Shown here piece after piece: positions 1 to 8,645 of a DNA stretch of 64,000 nucleotides (position 1 is its first letter; every line of letters begins with the position of its first letter). Under the pieces are notes generated by a model, which was not told the DNA's origin, ran no database searches, and worked only from the letters and a program-made list of their open reading frames with translations. Source of the stretch: Streptomyces sulfonofaciens (GTDB lineage: Bacteria > Actinomycetota > Actinomycetes > Streptomycetales > Streptomycetaceae); NCBI RefSeq assembly GCF_014656295.1, contig NZ_BNCD01000024.1:48894-112893 (forward strand). The letters are read 5' to 3'. Position numbers and translations under genes: made by a program.

Positions 1-767
1 CCCTCGTGGAAGTCCCGGCTGCCGTAGCACATTTCGTAGAGGTCGTCGGCGTGGCCCGGGTCGGCGGCGGCCAGCACCCGCCGGTCGGCCTCCTTGAGGG
101 CCGCCAGGGTCAGCGGCGCACACCGGGCGATGTCGGCGGCCAACTCGTCGGCCCGGTCCTCGATGACGTCGGGCTCGACGACCTCCGTGACGAAGCCGGC
201 CTCCTGCGCCTCCCCGGCGGGGATCAGCCGGGCGGTGAGCAGGGCACGCAGCGTGCGGGCCCGGCCCAGGCACGCGTGGAGGCGGGCGACCGCGGACGGC
301 GACAGGCAGTTGCCGAGCGAGCGCCCGATCGGTACGCCGAACACCGCGTCCGGTGTGCACACCACCAGATCGCAGCAGGCGGCGATGACGAGCCCCGCAC
401 CCACCGCCGGACCCCGCACCACGGCCAGCGCGGGCATCCGCAGCCCGGCGAGGCGGGCCACCGCGCGGCCGACGCGCCGCTCGTAGGCGACGCCGTCCGC
501 GCCGGAGGCGACGGCCCGGAACTCACGGATGTCGGTGCCGGCGGCGAAGGCGGCCCCGCCCGCACCGCGCACCACCGTCAGCCGCACCTCGTCGTCCGCG
601 TCGATCTCCTCGCAGGCCCGCTCCAGTTCCTCGTACATCCGCAGGGTGAGGGCGTTGCGCTGACGCGGGTTGGCCAGGGTCAGATGGGCCGCGTGGCCGC
701 CGGTGCCGGGCACGGGGCGCTTGGCCCAGTGCACCCGCGGCGCGTCCTGCGGTGTGCCGCCCGTCAT
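1..767 (-). CDS. Enoyl-CoA hydratase/isomerase (crotonase family), 3' end outside window
   Basis: The minus-strand frame is open from an ATG at 767 to the window edge, about 255 codons, so the C-terminus is missing. The protein shows crotonase features: an early LTLANPRQRNALT segment, the oxyanion-hole region AGGAAFAAGTDIREF, and a second conserved patch GAGLVIAACCDLVV. Family members hydrate or isomerise acyl-CoA thioesters in the cytoplasm. The start gives a short N-terminus before the fold. It is divergent from the FAH-fold gene. Substrate cannot be assigned; a role in the nearby biosynthetic cluster is possible but unsupported. Confidence 0.85.
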   Translation of the reverse strand, partial: MTGGTPQDAPRVHWAKRPVPGTGGHAAHLTLANPRQRNALTLRMYEELERACEEIDADDEVRLTVVRGAGGAAFAAGTDIREFRAVASGADGVAYERRVGRAVARLAGLRMPALAVVRGPAVGAGLVIAACCDLVVCTPDAVFGVPIGRSLGNCLSPSAVARLHACLGRARTLRALLTARLIPAGEAQEAGFVTEVVEPDVIEDRADELAADIARCAPLTLAALKEADRRVLAAADPGHADDLYEMCYGSRDFHE

Positions 768-1160
768 GCCGCGGTGCCGTTCGCGGCGCGGGCCCGGGGG
801 AGTGTCCCCGCGCTCGTGCGGTATCCGGCCCCACGGTGCTCGCCTCTGCGGTACCCGTCCGTGCGGTGCTCGTTCACGTGTCTCCCTGGTCGTCGTCGTG
901 GTGCTCGCCCCGGCGGGGCGGGTGGCGGCGGATGCGCGCCGGCGTGCGCCCGGTCCTGGGGGAGAACCGAGCACCCGGCTCATGCCCTCCGTAGGGGGAT
1001 CGGACTCCTTCGCCCGCCACGGGACCCGACGCGGGGTGGAGGCGCCGCGGGAGGGCGGCGGGCGCCATGGTCTGATGACAGGGGACGACGGTATCCGCCC
1101 CCACCGGTCTGCCGTGTCCCGAAAGGACAGCGCCACCCGAACCACTCAGCAGGAGGAACG
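768..1160. other. Divergent intergenic region
   Basis: 393 bases separate the start of the enoyl-CoA hydratase (minus) from the start of the FAH-fold gene (plus), so it should hold both promoters. I see no convincing -10/-35 pair or palindrome. The only clear signal is the AGGAGG at 1151-1156 belonging to the plus-strand gene. Confidence 0.5.
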
Positions 1161-2333
1161 TTGGACCCGAACGCCCTGTCGCCCGGCTCTGTGCTCCCCG
1201 TGGACCCGGACCGCGCCACCCTCGTCGCCCGTGTGCACGAGCCGGAGTGGGGCGGGCCCTGTGTGGCCGCGGTGCGCGGCGAGGAGGTCGTCGACCTGAC
1301 CGCACTCGCACCCACCGTTACCGACCTGCTGGAGCGCGACGACGCAGGCGACCTCGTACGGGGTGCCGCGGGCGGGCGGACCTGGCGGCTCGGCGACCTG
1401 CTGGCCGCCACCGCCGCCGGCCGCCGCGACGTGCCTCGCCTGCTGGCGCCCGTCGACCTCCAGCTCGTCAAGGCGGCCGGTGTCACCTTCGCCCGCAGCA
1501 TGCTGGAGCGGGTCATCGAGGAGCGCACCGGTGGCGACCCGTCGGGAGTCGAACGGGTGCGCGAGATGGTCGGACAGGCCGTCGGCGGCGCCCTCGCCCG
1601 CGTCCGGCCCGGCTCCCCGGAGGCCGCCAGGGCCAAGGAGCTGCTGATAGCCGAAGGGCTCTGGTCGCAGTACCTGGAGGTCGGCATCGGCCCCGACCCC
1701 GAGGTCTTCACCAAGGCGCCCGTGCTCTCCGCGGTCGGCACCGGGGCCGAGATCGGCATCCTCGCCTCCTCGGTGTGGAACAACCCGGAGCCCGAGGCCG
1801 TCCTCGCCGTCGACTCCCGCGGCCGGGTCCGCGGCGCCGCACTCGGCAACGACGTCAACCTCCGCGACGTCGAGGGCCGCAGCGCGCTGCTGCTGCCACG
1901 CGCCAAGGACAACAACGCCTCCTGCGCCATCGGGCCGTTCGTCCGGCTCTTCGACGACGGCTTCACCCTCGACGACGTGCGCGCGCTCGACATCGAGCTG
2001 CGGGTCGAGGGACAGGACGGCTTCGTGCTCCAAGGGCTCAGCTCCATGCGGGAGATCAGCCGCGACGTGCTGGACCTGGTGGCCTCCGTGCACGGCGCCC
2101 ACCACCAGCACCCGGACGGCTTCGTGCTGTTCACCGGAACGCTCTTCGCACCCACCGAGGACCGTTCGGTGCCCGGTGAGGGCTTCACCCACGAGCCGGG
2201 GGACCTGGTGCGGATCGCCAGCCCGCGGCTCGGGGCCCTGGTGAACACCGTCACCACGAGCGAGACCGCGCCGCCGTGGGAGTTCGGGATCACCGCCCTG
2301 ATGCGCAACCTCGCGGCACGGGGCCTGCTGTGA
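1161..2333 (+). CDS. Fumarylacetoacetate hydrolase-fold protein (sugar-acid dehydratase/FAH-like)
   Basis: 390 residues. The start is TTG at 1161, preceded by AGGAGG at 1151-1156; a longer open frame upstream is a GC artefact. The C-terminal two thirds carry the FAH-fold metal site pattern: WNNPEPEAVL with paired acidic residues, then NDVNLRDVEG. The length and the long N-terminal region resemble the 2-keto-3-deoxy-pentonate dehydratase branch of the superfamily (XylX-like) more than small FAH hydrolases. It is translationally coupled to the following FAD oxidase, suggesting shared 2-oxo or 2-hydroxy acid metabolism. The exact substrate is not readable from the sequence. Confidence 0.8.
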   Translation: MDPNALSPGSVLPVDPDRATLVARVHEPEWGGPCVAAVRGEEVVDLTALAPTVTDLLERDDAGDLVRGAAGGRTWRLGDLLAATAAGRRDVPRLLAPVDLQLVKAAGVTFARSMLERVIEERTGGDPSGVERVREMVGQAVGGALARVRPGSPEAARAKELLIAEGLWSQYLEVGIGPDPEVFTKAPVLSAVGTGAEIGILASSVWNNPEPEAVLAVDSRGRVRGAALGNDVNLRDVEGRSALLLPRAKDNNASCAIGPFVRLFDDGFTLDDVRALDIELRVEGQDGFVLQGLSSMREISRDVLDLVASVHGAHHQHPDGFVLFTGTLFAPTEDRSVPGEGFTHEPGDLVRIASPRLGALVNTVTTSETAPPWEFGITALMRNLAARGLL

Positions 2334-3799
2334 GCACCGACGCCCCGCAGCCGCCCGCCGGAGCCGAACCCGCACCCCCCGCCGGTGCCGCGCACCCCGC
2401 CCCCCTGCGCACCGCACTGGCCGAGCTGACCGCGCGGCTTCCCGCCGGCACCCTGGTCACGGACCCGGACGTGCTCGCCGCGCACCGCAGCGACCGCGCA
2501 CCGTTCTGCCCGAGCGGCACGCCCGCCGCCCTGGTGCGCGCCCGCAGTACCGAGCAGGTCTCACTGGTGCTGGGGACCGCACACCGGTACCGCGTCCCCG
2601 TGGTGCCGCAGGCCGCGCGGACCGGTCTGGCCGGCGGCGCCAACGCCGTCGACGGCTGCATCCTGCTGTCGGTGGAGCGCATGGACCGCATCCTGGAGGT
2701 GGACACCGTCGACCAGGTGGCGGTCGCCGAAGCCGGCGTCGTCAACGCCGTCTTCTCCCGGGCGGTCGCCGAGCACGGCCTCTTCTACCCGCCGGACCCG
2801 TCCTCCTGGGAGATGTCGACGCTCGGCGGCAACGCCGCCACCAACGCCGGGGGCCTGTGCTGCGTGAAGTACGGCGTCACCGCGGACTTCGTCCGCGGCC
2901 TCACGGTGGTACTCGCCGACGGCTCCGTGCTGCGCACCGGCCGCCGCACCGCCAAGGGCGTCGCCGGATACGACCTCACGCACCTGTTCGTCGGCTCCGA
3001 GGGCACCCTGGGCGTCATCACCGAGGTGACGCTCGCCCTGCGGCCCGCCGCCCGGGCGCCGCTCACCGCCGTCGCCTTCTTCCCGGATCCGGCCGCGGCC
3101 TGTGCCGCGGTCGCCGACTACATGGCGGACGGCACCCGGCCCAGCCTGCTCGAACTCATGGACCGACCCACCATGGACGTCGTCTCCGCCTACCGCGACC
3201 TGGGTTTCCCGCCGGACGCGGGCGCGGTGCTGATCGCCCAGTCGGACCGCGGCGACCAGGCGCCCGGGGACCTGCGGAGGTTCGCCGGGACCGCTTCCAG
3301 GCACGGCGGGGACGCCGTCGTCGCCGAGGACCCGGCCGAGGCCGAGTTGCTGCTCGCCGCCCGGCGCCTGGTGGCCGTGGCCACCGAACGCCTCGGCGCG
3401 TACCTCGCCGACGACGTCTGCGTACCGCGCCGGGTGCTCGCGGACCTGGTCGACGGGGTCGCGGAGATCGCCCGCGAGCACGGCGTGCGGATCACCTGCG
3501 TCGCACACGCCGGGGACGGGAACCTCCACCCCCATGTGCTCTTCGATCCCGCGGACCCGGCCGAGGCGGAGCGCGCGCACCGGGCCTTCGGCGCGGTGAT
3601 GGACCTCGGCCTGGCCCTCGGCGGCACCATCACCGGCGAGCACGGTGTCGGTGTGCTCAAGCGCGACTGGCTGGGAAAGGAACTCGGGCCCATCGGCCTG
3701 CGCGTACACCGCGACATCAAGCACGCCCTGGACCCGTACGGCATCCTCAACCCCGGCAAGGTCCTCCCCGCGGCGCACGACGCCGGCGCGGTCCACTAG
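2330..3799 (+). CDS. FAD-linked oxidase, GlcD/D-lactate dehydrogenase family
   Basis: 489 residues from a GTG at 2330 that overlaps the stop of the preceding gene (GTGA). It has an N-terminal FAD-binding PCMH-type domain (PQAARTGLAGGAN, then STLGGNAATNAGG and GSEGTLGVITEVTL) and a C-terminal FAD-oxidase domain ending in HAGDGNLHPH and GEHGVGVLK, both hallmarks of glycolate or D-lactate oxidising flavoproteins. It should oxidise a 2-hydroxy acid to a 2-oxo acid. Coupling to the FAH-fold gene suggests consecutive steps. The subfamily (GlcD versus D-2-hydroxyglutarate or D-lactate enzyme) is unresolved. Confidence 0.9.
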   Translation: MSTDAPQPPAGAEPAPPAGAAHPAPLRTALAELTARLPAGTLVTDPDVLAAHRSDRAPFCPSGTPAALVRARSTEQVSLVLGTAHRYRVPVVPQAARTGLAGGANAVDGCILLSVERMDRILEVDTVDQVAVAEAGVVNAVFSRAVAEHGLFYPPDPSSWEMSTLGGNAATNAGGLCCVKYGVTADFVRGLTVVLADGSVLRTGRRTAKGVAGYDLTHLFVGSEGTLGVITEVTLALRPAARAPLTAVAFFPDPAAACAAVADYMADGTRPSLLELMDRPTMDVVSAYRDLGFPPDAGAVLIAQSDRGDQAPGDLRRFAGTASRHGGDAVVAEDPAEAELLLAARRLVAVATERLGAYLADDVCVPRRVLADLVDGVAEIAREHGVRITCVAHAGDGNLHPHVLFDPADPAEAERAHRAFGAVMDLGLALGGTITGEHGVGVLKRDWLGKELGPIGLRVHRDIKHALDPYGILNPGKVLPAAHDAGAVH

Positions 3800-3841
3800 C
3801 CGCCGCCCCGCTTCGGGCGCCCGCCCGAGCGGGGCCGGCGG
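3800..3841 (+). terminator. Rho-independent-like hairpin after the FAD oxidase
   Basis: CCCCGCTTCGGGCG (from 3806) pairs with CGCCCGAGCGGGG (ending 3834), with one bulged T and flanking CCG/CGG extension. It begins one base after the stop codon. No U-tract follows, which is common in Streptomyces. Confidence 0.65.
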
Positions 3842-4439
3842 ATGGCCCCCGCGGGGTTGGCGGGGGAGCCGACACCGCTGTGCTCGCGGGCCGGTCGGGC
3901 CCGCCGGCAGGAGTTCCCGCACGAGCGCACCCTGATCGGGGAGCTGGCTCCTCCCGCTCGGCAGGTGCCGGGCCACGTGCCCCGGTCCCGCCCCGGAGAT
4001 CACTCCACATCGGCTCCCACCAGGGCGGATTCGGCCTTTGTCGCCCGGCCTCCGCCCCGGTCATGACCTGATCACCTGCCGTTGACACCTGCTCGGTGGG
4101 GATGGTTGAGTCGATCTCGCCGGAGTTGATCGCCCGGTTCGCACTACTCCTCCCCGCGGGGCGCCCTACCACCCGACACCCCCTGACACCTCGGCGGACC
4201 GCCCCCCTCCCCGCTCACACCCCCACCCCACCCCTTTCTCCTCCCTCTCCTCTTCTTCCCCTCCTCTCCCCTTCTTCTCTTTCTTCTCTTTCTTCCCTTC
4301 TCCTCATTCTTCGTTCTCTTTCGATGTCGGTGCGTGGCCTGCGTCCACGTACACATGAACGTCTTGGGGATCGGAACGACCCGCTTCGAGGCCGACGTTG
4401 TGCTCGCCGGACCTTGGGGTCGATCCCGGAAACAGGAGC
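3842..4439 (+). promoter_or_regulatory. Leader/promoter region of the biosynthetic operon
   Basis: About 600 bases without a gene. It contains a 10-bp palindrome GGTCATGACC (4059-4068), abutted by TGATCA (4069-4074), and a perfect -35-like TTGACA at 4082-4087. The best -10 candidate 18 nt downstream (TTGAGT) is weak. A transcript from here would carry a leader of roughly 330 nt including the polypyrimidine tract. The promoter call is an inference. Confidence 0.35.
4231..4305. repeat. 75-nt uninterrupted polypyrimidine tract
   Basis: Every base from 4231 to 4305 is C or T, and the bias extends to roughly 4201-4322 with few purines. Within it TTCTTCTCT is repeated in tandem (4272-4280, 4281-4289, then a partial copy). 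Such strand asymmetry is striking in this GC-rich genome and could adopt triplex-type DNA or act in the RNA leader of the following operon. Confidence 0.9.
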
Positions 4440-5936
4440 ATGCTGTTGCTTGAGAGCCGGAAGACCGTTCAGGAAGCCCGCAGCAGGAACCCAGAAGAAA
4501 CCGACGGCCCGGGGGAGTTCGACCGGCCGGCGACCGACTCGGCGCACCTGGTCGTGGACGGTGGCCGGGAACCGCCCGCCGACGGCCCGCTGTCGGTCAC
4601 CGTCGCCGGAGACAAGTCGGTGAGCCACCGCGCGCTGCTGGCGGCGCTGTTACCGGGTGCGCCGCCCGTCCTCAGCGTGCGCAACGCGAACGCCGGTGGT
4701 GCCGTTCGCGCGTTGCTGCCCGCACTGGGCGCCCTCGGCCTGCGGGTCGACGCGGACGGAGACACCCTCGTCGTGCGACGGCCGGTGGCGCCCGTGCCGC
4801 AGCGCACACGGGGACACCCCGCCATCACCTCCTGGCCCGAGGACGTCCCGTACCTGGAGACGGGCGGTTCCAGCGCCGCCGCCCGGTTGCTGATCGGCAT
4901 ACTGGCCGGCACGGGCACCCGTGCCGTGGTGGACGGCGACGACGTGCTGCGCCACCGGCCCATGGAATGGCTGGTCGAGCCGCTGCGGGAGCTCGGGGCA
5001 GACCTGGAGTACCTGGCGGAGCCGGGCCGCCTGCCCGTGTACGTACGGGGACCGGTGTGCCGGACCCGAACGGTGGAGCTGTCCGTGGGCAGCGCGCAGG
5101 CGCGTTCCGGCGTACTGCTCGCGCTGGCCGCGGCGGATCTGCCGGCGACCGTACGGCACTCCGTCCGCTCGCGGGACCACACCGAGCGGATGCTCACCGC
5201 CTTCGGCGGCAGGCTGAGCGAGGCTCCCGGCGAGACCCGCTGGGCGGGTGGGCCCTGCACGATCCCGTCCGTGATCGACGTGCCGGCCGACCCCTCCCTC
5301 GCCGCGTATCCCGTAGCGGCCCATCTGATGTGGGGCGGCACCCACGCGCTGCGCGTCCCCAACGTCTGCCTGAACCCGACCCGGCTCGGCTTCTTCGAGG
5401 TGCTGCGGCGGGCCGGCGCGGACATCGCGTACGAGGATCGGCAGGTCACCGGCAGCGGTGAGCCCTGCGGCACGGTGGTGGCCAGGGGCGGCCTGAACGG
5501 CATCGACTCCGTACGGGTCGACGAACCCGCCGTGCTGCACTCGCTGCTCGACGAGGTGCCGCTGCTGGCCGTGGTCGCCGCCCGGCTGCCCGGCACGTCG
5601 TGGATCGGATGCGCCGAGGAACTGCGCTTCAAGGAGACGGACCGGCTGGACACCACCGCCCGCATGGCGACCGCGTTCGGTGCCAGTGTCGAGCCGGCCC
5701 CCGACGGGCTGACGGTGGTCGGTGGCGCCGCGCTGCGTGCCGGGCCCGTACCGGCCTTCGAGGACCACCGCATCGCCATGGCCGCCGGCACGCTCGCGAT
5801 GTGCCTGCCCGGCCGTACGACGGTGTGGGGCGGTGCCTGCCACCGCACCTCGTTTCCCGACTTCGCCGAGGTGCAACGCGCCATCGGTGCCCGGATCGCG
5901 GAGGAGGAGGTCAGCGATGACCGAGGTGACGACTGA
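4440..5936 (+). CDS. EPSP-synthase (AroA) paralogue of the biosynthetic cluster
   Basis: 498 residues from ATG 4440; a TTG at 4446 has better spacing (7 nt) from AGGAG at 4434-4438, so the start is uncertain. The enolpyruvyltransferase fold is complete: AGDKSVSHRALL (Lys59), RPMEWLVEPLRELGA, SAQARSGVLLA, DPSLAAYPVAA, NPTRLGFFEVL, DEVPLLAVVAA, EELRFKETDRLD and DHRIAMAAG. The usual NSGT-x-RLL substrate motif reads GGSSAAARLL, and the SDDT region reads NANAGGAV. A paralogue recruited to a new substrate is therefore more likely than housekeeping AroA. Codon 71 is TTA, implying bldA control. It is the first gene of the operon, with a 20-nt overlap into the aminotransferase. Likely role: making a shikimate-type or enolpyruvyl building block. 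Confidence 0.85.
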   Translation: MLLLESRKTVQEARSRNPEETDGPGEFDRPATDSAHLVVDGGREPPADGPLSVTVAGDKSVSHRALLAALLPGAPPVLSVRNANAGGAVRALLPALGALGLRVDADGDTLVVRRPVAPVPQRTRGHPAITSWPEDVPYLETGGSSAAARLLIGILAGTGTRAVVDGDDVLRHRPMEWLVEPLRELGADLEYLAEPGRLPVYVRGPVCRTRTVELSVGSAQARSGVLLALAAADLPATVRHSVRSRDHTERMLTAFGGRLSEAPGETRWAGGPCTIPSVIDVPADPSLAAYPVAAHLMWGGTHALRVPNVCLNPTRLGFFEVLRRAGADIAYEDRQVTGSGEPCGTVVARGGLNGIDSVRVDEPAVLHSLLDEVPLLAVVAARLPGTSWIGCAEELRFKETDRLDTTARMATAFGASVEPAPDGLTVVGGAALRAGPVPAFEDHRIAMAAGTLAMCLPGRTTVWGGACHRTSFPDFAEVQRAIGARIAEEEVSDDRGDD

Positions 5937-7431
5937 CACGACGACCGGCGCAACGGCGAGGACGACGCCAGGCAGGCCGGCCGACACGGCGACGGGTACG
6001 CCGGCCGACACGGCGACGGGCACGGCGGCCGGGGCGCCGACCGGCACGCGGACCGCGGCGACCGCCGCCGGGAGCCGGCCGCCCGGTGTGCCGGACGGCC
6101 GCCGCACGGTGGAGGCGCGCTCCACGGGCACGACGCTCGGCCCCGAGTTCACTACCGGCAGCGGCCCCTGGCTCCGCACGGAGGACGGCACCGCCTGGTT
6201 CGACGGCACCGCGGGCAGCGGCGCCGCGACCCTCGGCCACCAGCACCCCGAGGTCACGGCGGCAGCGGCGGCCCAGCTCGGCCGACTGACCCACACCGCC
6301 TGCAAGCTGGGGTCCGACGTCCGTACCCGCATGGTCGAGCGGATCGGTGCGCTCTCCCCCTACGCGCAACCCGCGGTGCTGCCGACCGCGACCGGCGCGG
6401 AAGCCGTGGAGTCCGCCCTGAAGATCGCCCGGGCCGCCACCGGGCACCAGGCCGTGGTCACCTTCCGCTACGCCTACCACGGCAAGACGGCGGGCGCGCT
6501 GGCACTGACCTGGCGCACGGACTTCAAGGCGCACAGCGCCCCCCAGCCCGACTCGGTCGTCACGGCGGAGCTTCCCGATCCCCGTGTCCCGGGCGAGGCC
6601 GACGGCATGGCGCGCTTCGCGGCCGGGCTGTCCACGGCCCTGGACGCCGCCGACCTGCTCGGCGGCACGGCGGCCGTCGTCCTCGAACCGATCCAGGTGA
6701 CCGAGGGCGTGCTTCCCGTCCCGCCCGCGGTCCTGGACGAGATCGCCCGGCAGGCCCACTCCAGGGGCGCGCTGCTGGTGCTGGACGAGATCTACACCGG
6801 ACTGGGCAGGGCCGGACGGCTGTTCACCGCCGAGCTGATGAGCGGCCCCCCGGATCTGACCCTGCTCGGCAAGACCCTGGGCAACGGCTTTCCGGTCGGC
6901 GCGGTGGTGGGCGAGCGCGCGGTGGTGGACGCGCTGCCGCCGGGCGTCCAGACCTCCACCTTCTCCGGCCACCCGGTCTCCTGCGCCGCCGCCACCGCGG
7001 TGCTGGACGTCCTCGTGCGGCAGGACGTGGCGGGCCGGGCGCGGACACTCGGAGAGCGGCTGCACGCCGACCTCACGGCCCTGGCCGCCCGGCACCCGTG
7101 GATGCGTGCCGTCCGCACGGCCGGCGCTCTCGCCGCCTTCGACTGCGCGCCCGACGGCGCAGGGGGACCCGACCCCGCGCTGGCCAAGGCGGTCACGACC
7201 GGCGCGCTGCGCCAACGGCTGCTGCTGTTCGGCGGCGGGCCCGAGGGAGCGACGGTCAAGATCGTGCCGCCGGTGCTGCTGTCGGACGGCGAGTACCGCT
7301 GGATGGTGTCGGCGCTCGCCTCGGCGGTGTCGTCGGCGGAGGCGCACATGACGGGGCAGGCGGCGGAACGGACGGCAGGAGGGGGAGCGCCGGCGGTCGG
7401 CGGCACCTCCGCGAAAGGCAGTCGAATATGA
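5917..7431 (+). CDS. Class III PLP-dependent aminotransferase
   Basis: 504 residues from ATG 5917, with a GAGGAGGAGG ribosome site at 5901-5910 inside the 3' end of the EPSP-synthase gene. The fold-type I class III signature is intact: VLDEIYTGLGRAG and the PLP lysine Lys319 in LLGKTLGNGFPVG. The first 50 or so residues are low-complexity Thr/Ala/Gly encoded by a short tandem DNA repeat (two near-identical 24-bp units about 5980-6027) and are probably disordered. It should aminate a keto or aldehyde intermediate, plausibly one derived from the EPSP-synthase branch, giving the amine taken up by the NRPS modules. The C-terminal 30 residues are also Ala/Gly rich. Confidence 0.9.
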   Translation: MTEVTTDTTTGATARTTPGRPADTATGTPADTATGTAAGAPTGTRTAATAAGSRPPGVPDGRRTVEARSTGTTLGPEFTTGSGPWLRTEDGTAWFDGTAGSGAATLGHQHPEVTAAAAAQLGRLTHTACKLGSDVRTRMVERIGALSPYAQPAVLPTATGAEAVESALKIARAATGHQAVVTFRYAYHGKTAGALALTWRTDFKAHSAPQPDSVVTAELPDPRVPGEADGMARFAAGLSTALDAADLLGGTAAVVLEPIQVTEGVLPVPPAVLDEIARQAHSRGALLVLDEIYTGLGRAGRLFTAELMSGPPDLTLLGKTLGNGFPVGAVVGERAVVDALPPGVQTSTFSGHPVSCAAATAVLDVLVRQDVAGRARTLGERLHADLTALAARHPWMRAVRTAGALAAFDCAPDGAGGPDPALAKAVTTGALRQRLLLFGGGPEGATVKIVPPVLLSDGEYRWMVSALASAVSSAEAHMTGQAAERTAGGGAPAVGGTSAKGSRI

Positions 7432-8645
7432 CGTTCCAGCAGTTGGAGAAAGACGTACTCGAACCCGAGCTGTGCACCGTGTGCGGTGCCTGCCAGCTCG
7501 CCTGCCCCGCAGGAGTGATCGGATTCGACGGGCTGGACCCGGTGCTCACCGCCGAGGACTGGACCGCCTCCGACTGCGGGGACTGCACCGACTGCCTCGA
7601 CGTCTGCCCGGGCGCGGACCCCGGCACCCCGGCGACCGAGGAGCGCCTCTTCGGCCGCACCCGTACGGTGCAGGAGCGCTGGACCGGGGTCTTCACGGAG
7701 GTGGTCGCCGGGCACGCGGTCGACCCCGTGGTGTACGAGGCGTCCGCGAGCGGCGGCAGCCTCACCGCCCTCCTGCAGACCGCCATGCGGGAACTGGACG
7801 TGGCGGTGGTGCTTTCGATGGGGCGGGACGAACGCGAGCCCTGGCGGGCCGCGCCGGCGCTGCTGCGCGATCCCGACGAACTGGTGGAGACCGCCCAGTC
7901 GACCTACCAGCTCGCCCCCTACCTCGGCGCGTTGCGGCGCGTCATGATCGAGGAACCCGACGCCAAGGTGGCCATGTCCGGGGTGGCCTGCCACATCCAG
8001 GCGATGCGCAAGCTCCAGGCGATGGACACCGCGGCGGGCGGCTGGGCGCGGGACCACGTGGTGCTCCTCGTCGAGCCCGCCTGCTCCTCCAGCACCCGCC
8101 CCGAGGGCACGGCCGCGGTGATCAGGGAGCGCGCCCACGTCCTGCCCGACTCCGTGGTCCGGCTGCGCTACCGCGAGGGCGCCTACCCCGGCGACATCGG
8201 CATCCGTACGGACGACGGCGAAAGCCACCGGGTGGCGTTCTGGCAGGCGGTGCGGGACTTCGCGGGCAACAAGACGCACCGCTGCCTGTCCTGCGGCGAC
8301 TGGATGTCGGGACTGGCCGACGTCAGCGTCAGCGACGGCGACCCGAACATCTTCGCGGCGAGCGTGACCGGCACCGAGCAGCCCAAGCACGGCCGGGTGT
8401 TCATCCGCACGAGGGCGGGCGCGGCAGCGGTCGCCGCCGGGCGCGAGCACGGACTGCTCAGCCACACGCCGGTGGACCTGACCGGCCTCAACCTCGGCCT
8501 GGAGCGCAAGCGCAACCGCCGGGCCTCCTACGAACGCTCCGGCAGGCCCGTCCCGCTGGGGCCGATACCCGGCTACCAGGAGGAGCTGGAGATCGTGCCC
8601 GACGAGAAGCTGATCGCGGCGCCGGCGGGGGAGCAGGACACATGA
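7428..8645 (+). CDS. Iron-sulfur flavoprotein, coenzyme F420 hydrogenase beta-subunit (FrhB) family
   Basis: 405 residues from ATG 7428, overlapping the aminotransferase stop. The N-terminus carries two ferredoxin-type clusters, CTVCGACQLACP and CGDCTDCLDVCP, consistent with two [4Fe-4S] centres. The rest matches FrhB N- and C-terminal domains, with a further Cys pair at HRCLSCGDW. Relatives pass electrons between ferredoxin, flavin and F420, or reduce ring double bonds (for example chlorophyll reductases). Here it is coupled by ATGA to a BchC-like dehydrogenase, suggesting a paired redox step on the building block. The substrate is unknown. Confidence 0.85.
   Translation: MTFQQLEKDVLEPELCTVCGACQLACPAGVIGFDGLDPVLTAEDWTASDCGDCTDCLDVCPGADPGTPATEERLFGRTRTVQERWTGVFTEVVAGHAVDPVVYEASASGGSLTALLQTAMRELDVAVVLSMGRDEREPWRAAPALLRDPDELVETAQSTYQLAPYLGALRRVMIEEPDAKVAMSGVACHIQAMRKLQAMDTAAGGWARDHVVLLVEPACSSSTRPEGTAAVIRERAHVLPDSVVRLRYREGAYPGDIGIRTDDGESHRVAFWQAVRDFAGNKTHRCLSCGDWMSGLADVSVSDGDPNIFAASVTGTEQPKHGRVFIRTRAGAAAVAAGREHGLLSHTPVDLTGLNLGLERKRNRRASYERSGRPVPLGPIPGYQEELEIVPDEKLIAAPAGEQDT

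Noticed and set aside
6..1160. Long plus-strand frame upstream of the FAH-fold gene
   Set aside because: It is the antisense shadow of the enoyl-CoA hydratase. The real start has an AGGAGG at 1151-1156.
5980..6027. Possible CRISPR-like repeat
   Set aside because: Directly adjoining in-frame 24-bp units without spacers, inside the aminotransferase coding region.
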